Source of the DNA: Acidimicrobiia bacterium
GTDB lineage: Bacteria; Actinomycetota; Acidimicrobiia; IMCC26256; PALSA-555
NCBI GenBank assembly: GCA_022865365.1
Contig: JALHSW010000193.1
Span: 1 to 17,870, forward strand
Length of the DNA stretch: 17,870 bases
Direction of reading: 5' to 3'
In this document: one piece after another, positions 13,908 through 17,870 of the stretch
Layout: each line of letters begins with the position of its first letter
Numbering within the stretch: position 1 is the stretch's first letter
Position numbers and translations under genes: made by a program
Notes under the pieces: generated by a model
What the model saw: the letters and a program-made list of their open reading frames with translations, nothing else
Told to the model about the DNA's origin: nothing
The model's database searches: none

Positions 13908-14423
13908 CTAGCTTCGGGTGAGCGCGACCGACTCGGCGGGCACGTGCGCGACGCGTCGGGCGAACAGGAATCGGTCGAGCAGGATGAACTGGACGACCCA
14001 GAGCGCGCCGAAGCCGCTCAGGTGCGCCCCGAGCACCGCAGCCGTGCGGGTCGACGACTCCAGGTGCGCGCCCGACGCCCACGAGTCCACGACCCCGACC
14101 GCGAGGGTCGAGAGCACGAGCCCGGTGAACGCCAGGACCCAGAACGGCAGGACCTCACGCCACGGATCGCTGGGGTCCCGTCGCCCCCAGGTCCAGCGGC
14201 GGTTCACGTGGTAGCCGGGAACGGTCGCCACTGCGGTCGCGGCCACGTTCGCCGCCCACGCGACGAGACCGAGACCGGCGGTGCAGATCGTCAGGATGGT
14301 CAGGCTGATCACCGTGGTCAGCACCGAGACGCTCATGCAGCGGGTGAGGCGCTGGAACAGGCTGCGCCGCTCCACCACCGGCAGGGTCGATCCGTTGCCA
14401 ACGCTCGTGTGGTCCTGGATCAT
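13908..14423 (-). CDS. GtrA family membrane protein
   Basis: The 171-residue product has four hydrophobic helices (about 31-52, 55-72, 93-113 and 127-150) with the hallmark PGYHVNRRWTWG (69-80) after helix 2, typical of GtrA/DPMS-like proteins (P-x-Y-x-x-N-R-x-W-T-[FW]). GtrA proteins are thought to flip or help flip polyprenyl-linked sugars for cell-surface glycan decoration; no glycosyltransferase partner is visible beside it here. The ATG at 14423 has GGGAG 5 nt upstream. It lies 67 nt downstream of the second fatty acid hydroxylase gene on the same strand. Confidence 0.88.
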   Translation of the reverse strand: MIQDHTSVGNGSTLPVVERRSLFQRLTRCMSVSVLTTVISLTILTICTAGLGLVAWAANVAATAVATVPGYHVNRRWTWGRRDPSDPWREVLPFWVLAFTGLVLSTLAVGVVDSWASGAHLESSTRTAAVLGAHLSGFGALWVVQFILLDRFLFARRVAHVPAESVALTRS

Positions 14424-14490
14424 GCGAGCTCCCGCGGATGTCCGCCTCTGTCCCTATCGGCAAGAGCTCCGCAGAAGTTGAAGGGCGACG

Positions 14491-15384
14491 CTACGCGGGA
14501 CTGGTCACCGAGGCGCCGGCGCGCGCCGCCTTCGTGAACGGGTACGCGAGGTGCCGCAGATACCCGACCTCGGGCACCGGATCGTGGATGCCGAAGCCGG
14601 TTGGGCGTTCGCCCTTCGGTAGGTAGGCAGTACCGAAGATCCTGTCGACGATCGGGAGGCCGAAGTTCTTGTCGGTCGCCGGCGCGTCGATGGCGTGATG
14701 CCAGTGGTGCCATTCGGGAGTGTTGATGATCCAGCGCACGACCGGGAAGCGCAGCCGCACGTTCGCGTGCTGGAACAGCGCGAGCAGCGTGATGAACACC
14801 GCCACTCCGGCGAAGACGCCACCGCCGTATCCGAGGAGGAAGAGCGGCAGGATCGTGACCGCCTGGGTGAAGGACTGGTCGAAGGGGTGGAGCCGACCCG
14901 ACGCGACCCAGTCCATCTGCTCGATGCTGTGGTGCACCGCGTGGAAGCGCCACAGGAACGGCACCCGGTGGGTGAGGCGGTGGCCCCAGTAGTTGCCGAA
15001 CACGACGAGCACCACGGCGAGCACGATCGCTGCTTCCGTCGGGAGATAGCCGACCAGTTCGAAGCCCCGCATCCAGATGAGCGGGAGCGCGAAGAGCACC
15101 ACGAGCACGATGGCGCCCGCGGCCGAGAACAGACCGTTCACGAGGATGTGCGTCAGGTCGGTGAGCAGGCCCCTGCGGAACACCTTCTGCTTGCGGAAGG
15201 CAAACAGCTTCTCGAGCGGCACGAAGAGGAGGAACAGCACACCGATCCCCACGACCGCCGTACCGCGCAGGAGCAGCGCGATCACGAGCGTGGCCACGAA
15301 CGTGAGCCCGGTGATCAGGGCCTGCCGGCTGGGCGCGTCCTCGTCGGTGGTGGGCGCGGGAGCGGCAGTGGCAGTGCTGGTCAT
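14491..15384 (-). CDS. Sterol desaturase / fatty acid hydroxylase family protein (second copy)
   Basis: The 297-residue integral membrane protein has the di-iron histidine clusters HRLTH (H135, H139), HAVHH (H148, H151, H152) and HHWHH (H226, H229, H230), plus H206 in FQHANVR. Hydrophobic segments lie at about 23-40, 44-56, 84-104, 117-130 and 173-205. It probably hydroxylates or desaturates a lipid using O2 and an external electron donor; the ferredoxin at 7328 is a conceivable but unproven donor. It is close to the usual family length, unlike the protein at 1-1076, which has a long N-terminal extension and the variant SHHRVHH third cluster. The start is uncertain: the ATG at 15384 is preferred, with the GTG at 15420 as alternative; neither has a good ribosome binding site. 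Confidence 0.88.
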   Translation of the reverse strand: MTSTATAAPAPTTDEDAPSRQALITGLTFVATLVIALLLRGTAVVGIGVLFLLFVPLEKLFAFRKQKVFRRGLLTDLTHILVNGLFSAAGAIVLVVLFALPLIWMRGFELVGYLPTEAAIVLAVVLVVFGNYWGHRLTHRVPFLWRFHAVHHSIEQMDWVASGRLHPFDQSFTQAVTILPLFLLGYGGGVFAGVAVFITLLALFQHANVRLRFPVVRWIINTPEWHHWHHAIDAPATDKNFGLPIVDRIFGTAYLPKGERPTGFGIHDPVPEVGYLRHLAYPFTKAARAGASVTSPA

Positions 15385-15500
15385 GGCGCCATCCAAGCGC
15401 AGCGATGTGAAGGCGATCACCGCCCGGTGTGAGCATTCTGTGAAGCCGACTACACCATCGCGGCTCGGTAGGCGACCACGTCACGCGCGCGAGCGCCAGG

Positions 15501-16301
15501 TCAGCGGCGGGCGAGGATCTCGCCGTGGAGCACGGCGAAGAACCCGTCGGGGGCGGCGGCCCAACGGTGCCACGCCTCCGAGATCGCGACGAGCTCTGCG
15601 TCGTCGGTGAAGCCGTACTCCACGGCTTGCTCGGCGAACGACGACAAGCGCACCCGGTCGGCCCAGAGTCCGCCCCACCAGGCCCGGTCGTCCGGATCGG
15701 CGAACGTCCACGTCGAGCTCGACGCGCGCACGTCGGTGAATCCCGCGGCTTGAACCCAACCCAGGAGGTACCGACCGGCGTCGGCGTGTGCACCATTGCG
15801 ATCGGTCACCTGCTGGTACAGCGAGAGCCATCGGTCGAGGAGCGGATCGGCGGGGGCCCACACGAACGCGCCGTAGTCGCTGTCGCGCACGGCGAGGATC
15901 CCACCGGGCTTCAGCACGCGATGCATCTCGCACAGTGCGGCAACCGGGTCGGTGAGATGCTGGAGCACCTGGTGCGCGTGCACCACATCGAAGGCCGCGT
16001 CGTCGAGATCGAGCGCATACGCGTTGCCGGTCGAGAACGAGACGTTCGACGCACCCGCATTCCGCCGCCTGGCTTCGGCCTGCTCGATCACGTCGGCCGC
16101 GGCATCGAGCCCGACGACGCGACCGGGCGCGACTCGGGTCGCGAGGTCGAGGGTGATCGTGCCCGGACCGCAACCCAGGTCGAGCAGGTCCATTCCGGGC
16201 GCGAGCCCGGGCAGCAAGTACCCCGCTGAGTTCTCCGCCGTGCGCCAGGTGTGGCTGCGCAGGACCGACTCGTGGTGCCCGTGCGTGTAGGTCTCCTTCA
16301 C
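15501..16301 (-). CDS. Class I SAM-dependent methyltransferase
   Basis: The 266-residue product has the class I Rossmann methyltransferase motifs: motif I LLDLGCGPGTITLDLA (39-54), an acidic residue ending strand 2 (Asp66 in VGLDAAAD), GNAYALDLDDAAFDVV (92-107) for motifs II-III, and HRVLKPGGIL after it. It resembles the UbiE/MenG-like group, although small-molecule methyltransferases of this group act on many substrates and none can be named. The chosen start is the GTG at 16301 (VKETYTHGHHESV), the common N-terminal form of this group; an upstream in-frame extension is low-complexity Arg-rich and rejected. No clear ribosome binding site. Confidence 0.9.
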   Translation of the reverse strand: MKETYTHGHHESVLRSHTWRTAENSAGYLLPGLAPGMDLLDLGCGPGTITLDLATRVAPGRVVGLDAAADVIEQAEARRRNAGASNVSFSTGNAYALDLDDAAFDVVHAHQVLQHLTDPVAALCEMHRVLKPGGILAVRDSDYGAFVWAPADPLLDRWLSLYQQVTDRNGAHADAGRYLLGWVQAAGFTDVRASSSTWTFADPDDRAWWGGLWADRVRLSSFAEQAVEYGFTDDAELVAISEAWHRWAAAPDGFFAVLHGEILARR

Positions 16302-16336
16302 GCCACCATCGTGCCAGGGCCGCGGTGTCGGCACGT

Positions 16337-16621
16337 TCAGGCGAAGCGCAATACGGCGCCGATGCCGCCGAGTGCCGCGACAACGACGGTCTGAGCCGCG
16401 ATGACCAGGGTCGCGAGGCGCCACGTCTGCGCCCTGAGCTCGCGTTGGAGCTCGGAACGCAACTCGTCACCGAGCGACGACAGTCGCGCTTCGAGCACCG
16501 GAACGGTGACGAGCTCGTTCCAACCACCCGGCGGTCGGTCCATCAGGTACGAGGCCTCCTCGGCTCCGAACGAGTCCTGCAGGTTGCGACGCAGGCGCAT
16601 CCGCACGTCATCGATCACCAT
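16337..16621 (-). CDS. Small coiled-coil protein with C-terminal transmembrane anchor (copy 2)
   Basis: The 94-residue product mirrors the one at 12947-13261: MVIDDVRMRLRRNLQ, EEASYLMDRPPGGWNELVT (21-39), an amphipathic helix (41-66) shorter by about 10 residues than in copy 1, QTWRLA (65-70), and a hydrophobic C-terminal helix (71-92). The ATG at 16621 has GAAGG 5 nt upstream; the 22-residue upstream extension would cover the conserved promoter blocks and is rejected. Function unknown. Sits between the methyltransferase and the divergent DUF1345 gene. Confidence 0.76.
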   Translation of the reverse strand: MVIDDVRMRLRRNLQDSFGAEEASYLMDRPPGGWNELVTVPVLEARLSSLGDELRSELQRELRAQTWRLATLVIAAQTVVVAALGGIGAVLRFA

Positions 16622-16643
16622 GTTCGCCTTCTGAGATCGGGGC

Positions 16644-16674
16644 GGCAAGACACGAGCATGAAGCCGGAGTGACC
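16644..16674 (-). promoter_or_regulatory. Shared upstream element of coiled-coil/TM gene, copy 2
   Basis: ACGGTCAC, 16 nt, TGTCTTGCC, 22 nt, ATG: identical blocks and spacing to the element before copy 1, while the 16-nt spacer differs. Confidence 0.5.
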
Positions 16675-16704
16675 GTGGCGCGATCACCCGGGCGAGGGGC
16701 GACG

Positions 16705-16710
16705 TAGCCT
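16705..16710 (+). promoter_or_regulatory. Candidate -10 box of the DUF1345 gene
   Basis: TAGCCT ends 6 nt before the GTG at 16717, with no ribosome binding site, consistent with a leaderless start. Confidence 0.4.
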
Positions 16711-16716
16711 CACGAG

Positions 16717-17382
16717 GTGCTCGAGCGCTCTGGGGTCGAGAGGCTGCTGCTGACGATCACCGCGCGTCAACGACTTCTCGCGGTGCTGGTGGTCGGTGCG
16801 GTCGCCGGCCTCATCGCCGGGTGGTTCGTTCCCTGGCTCTCCGCGGTGCTCGTAGCCTGGATCGTCGCGGCCGCGACATTCCTCGTGTGGGTCTGGGGCA
16901 CCATCGGATCGTTCCACGCCGACGCGACGAAGGAGTTCGCGACCCGCGAGGACGACAGCCGCGTCTCGGCGCAGTTTCTTCTGCTGGCCGCGTGTGTCGC
17001 GAGCCTGGTCGGCGTGGGCATCGAGCTGGCCGAGGCGGGTGGCGCGAGCGACGCGGAGAAGGCGGCGTTCACCGCCGTCGCCGCTGTCACCGTGATCCTG
17101 TCGTGGGCGGTCGTGCACAGCGTGTTCGCGCTGCGGTACGCGCACGAGTACTACACCGAGCCCATCGGGGGCATCGACTTCAAGAACCCCGCCCCGCCCG
17201 ACTACCGCGACTTCATCTACGTCGCCTTCACGGTCGGCATGACCTTCCAGGTGTCGGACACCGACATCCAGTCCCGAACCGTGCGGCGGACGGTCATCAA
17301 CCACGCGCTGCTGGCCTACCTGTTCGGTGCAGTCATCCTGGCGTTGACCGTGAACATCGCCGCGACGCTCCTGCAGTCCTGA
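16717..17382 (+). CDS. DUF1345 family membrane protein
   Basis: The 221-residue product has about five hydrophobic helices (19-38, 40-62, 86-105, 115-137 and 198-219). The signature block DFIYVAFTVGMTFQVSDTDIQSRTVRRTVINHALLAY (residues about 167-203) is diagnostic for DUF1345, and the loop before it contains YYTEPIGGIDF. The family is widespread in bacteria and without a confirmed function. The GTG at 16717 is chosen as start because it follows a TAGCCT box by 6 nt and gives the full-length family N-terminus. It is divergent from the copy 2 coiled-coil gene. Confidence 0.88.
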   Translation: MLERSGVERLLLTITARQRLLAVLVVGAVAGLIAGWFVPWLSAVLVAWIVAAATFLVWVWGTIGSFHADATKEFATREDDSRVSAQFLLLAACVASLVGVGIELAEAGGASDAEKAAFTAVAAVTVILSWAVVHSVFALRYAHEYYTEPIGGIDFKNPAPPDYRDFIYVAFTVGMTFQVSDTDIQSRTVRRTVINHALLAYLFGAVILALTVNIAATLLQS

Positions 17383-17629
17383 CGACAGCCCGGGTGCTCA
17401 CCGCCGATCATCCAGGCGTTCCTCGTCGGGCGCACGGTGAGCGACAGTCTCCGCCTCGGGATCCAGGTCACCATGCTTGTTGCGCCGGGGGTTCGCACTC
17501 GGCGACGACGTGCTGTACCGCGTCAGCGACATTCACCTCTCGACCGCCCTGTGGCACTTTGCGCTGTGGTGGGCAATCATCACGGTGACGTTCACGACGC
17601 TCGCGGTGCGCCGCCACCGCCGCGGCTGA
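17383..17629 (+). pseudogene. Probable frameshifted or truncated membrane-protein remnant
   Basis: Two adjacent frames look protein-like. One reads PIIQAFLVGRTVSDSLRL and on to GIQVTMLV (about 17401-17481). The other, one base shifted, reads RRGFALGDDVLYRVSDIHLS and a hydrophobic aromatic helix ALWHFALWWAIITVTFTTLA before a basic tail and TGA at 17627. Joined by a single frameshift near 17480 they make one continuous product of about 75 residues with no good start. I read this as a decayed or truncated gene; alternatively a real 50-residue protein starts at TTG 17477. The parent family is not recognised. Confidence 0.3.
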
Positions 17630-17669
17630 GACCCGGTCGGCTGCTCGGGTCTGGTGACTACTCGGGTTG

Positions 17670-17690
17670 GGAGCTCAGGTGGAGAGCTCC
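17670..17690 (-). terminator. Hairpin over the stop codon of the saccharopine-dehydrogenase-like gene
   Basis: GGAGCTC and GAGCTCC form a perfect 7-bp inverted repeat with a 7-nt loop. It overlaps the stop at 17675-17677 and has no U-tract, so a terminator role is uncertain. Confidence 0.3.
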
Positions 17691-17870
17691 TGCATGCCCC
17701 ACGGGCTGCCAGAGTCGTTCAGCAGCTCGAGGAACGGCACCGCGTCGAACGCCTCGGGGCCGAGCACGCCGGCACCGCTCCACACCCCGGTGGCGAGCAG
17801 CTCGAGTGCGATGACGGGGTTGAGCGCGGTCTGGAACACCACTGCCTGATGACCGTGGGTCGCCATCGAC
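17675..17870 (-). CDS. Saccharopine dehydrogenase-like protein, C-terminal fragment
   Basis: Only the last ~64 residues lie in the window; the frame stays open to the edge, and the Met at 17866 is internal. The sequence QAVVFQTALNPVIALELLATG, then WSGAGVLGPEAFDAVPFLELL and GSPWGMQE near the end is familiar from the C-terminus of bacterial saccharopine dehydrogenase (LYS9-like) family proteins, which act on lysine/2-oxoglutarate-derived or related substrates. The assignment is by pattern memory on a short piece, so the exact substrate is not claimed. Confidence 0.72.
   Translation of the reverse strand, partial: SMATHGHQAVVFQTALNPVIALELLATGVWSGAGVLGPEAFDAVPFLELLNDSGSPWGMQELST

Overview
The window is very GC-rich with dense, short-spaced genes on both strands. 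The gene content (TIGR03086/mycothiol-type DinB-like protein, GH63 glucosylglycerate-hydrolase-like enzyme, two small secreted proteins resembling DUF3558, DUF1345, TMEM175 and GtrA proteins, and TAnnnT boxes placed 6-8 nt before start codons) suggests an Actinomycetota genome, possibly of the Acidimicrobiia. No rRNA, tRNA, CRISPR array, integrase or transposase is visible, so this looks like ordinary chromosome. The lineage is inferred from gene content, not from a marker gene.

Layout. 1-2470 (minus): a sterol desaturase/fatty acid hydroxylase family protein cut by the window edge, a TMEM175-type channel, and a TIGR03086 protein. 2584-5899: an aldo/keto reductase (minus) divergent from an SDR oxidoreductase and a GH63 hydrolase (plus). 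5906-6941 (minus): a small secreted protein and a peroxiredoxin-like gene interrupted by one in-frame TGA. 7016-7282 (plus): an 88-residue membrane protein. 7328-9312 (minus): an operon of a ferritin-like di-iron protein, an SCP2-like protein and a Cys-rich ferredoxin. 9654-11809 (plus): a His-rich repeat membrane protein translationally coupled to a membrane-anchored diguanylate cyclase. 11883-13849: a second secreted protein, a cytochrome c lipoprotein (minus), a small coiled-coil/TM protein (minus) and a VOC protein (plus). 13908-16621 (minus): GtrA, a second fatty acid hydroxylase family protein, a methyltransferase and a paralogue of the coiled-coil/TM protein. 16717-17870: a DUF1345 protein (plus), a decayed fragment, and the C-terminus of a saccharopine-dehydrogenase-like protein (minus).

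The most notable observation is the peroxiredoxin-like gene at 6468-6941. The only stop interrupting it is a TGA exactly where the family has its peroxidatic Cys (GFA-U-PFC-R), both halves are in one frame, and a hairpin with a G in its small loop lies 26-29 nt after the TGA. This is what a bacterial selenoprotein with a bSECIS element looks like, although a TGC-to-TGA error or mutation is not excluded from this window alone.

Other systems worth attention are the di-iron/SCP2/ferredoxin operon, which looks like an oxygenase with its electron carrier and a lipid-binding partner; the His-rich protein/diguanylate cyclase pair; and two paralogous coiled-coil/TM genes 3.4 kb apart whose upstream regions keep the same sequence blocks at identical spacing.
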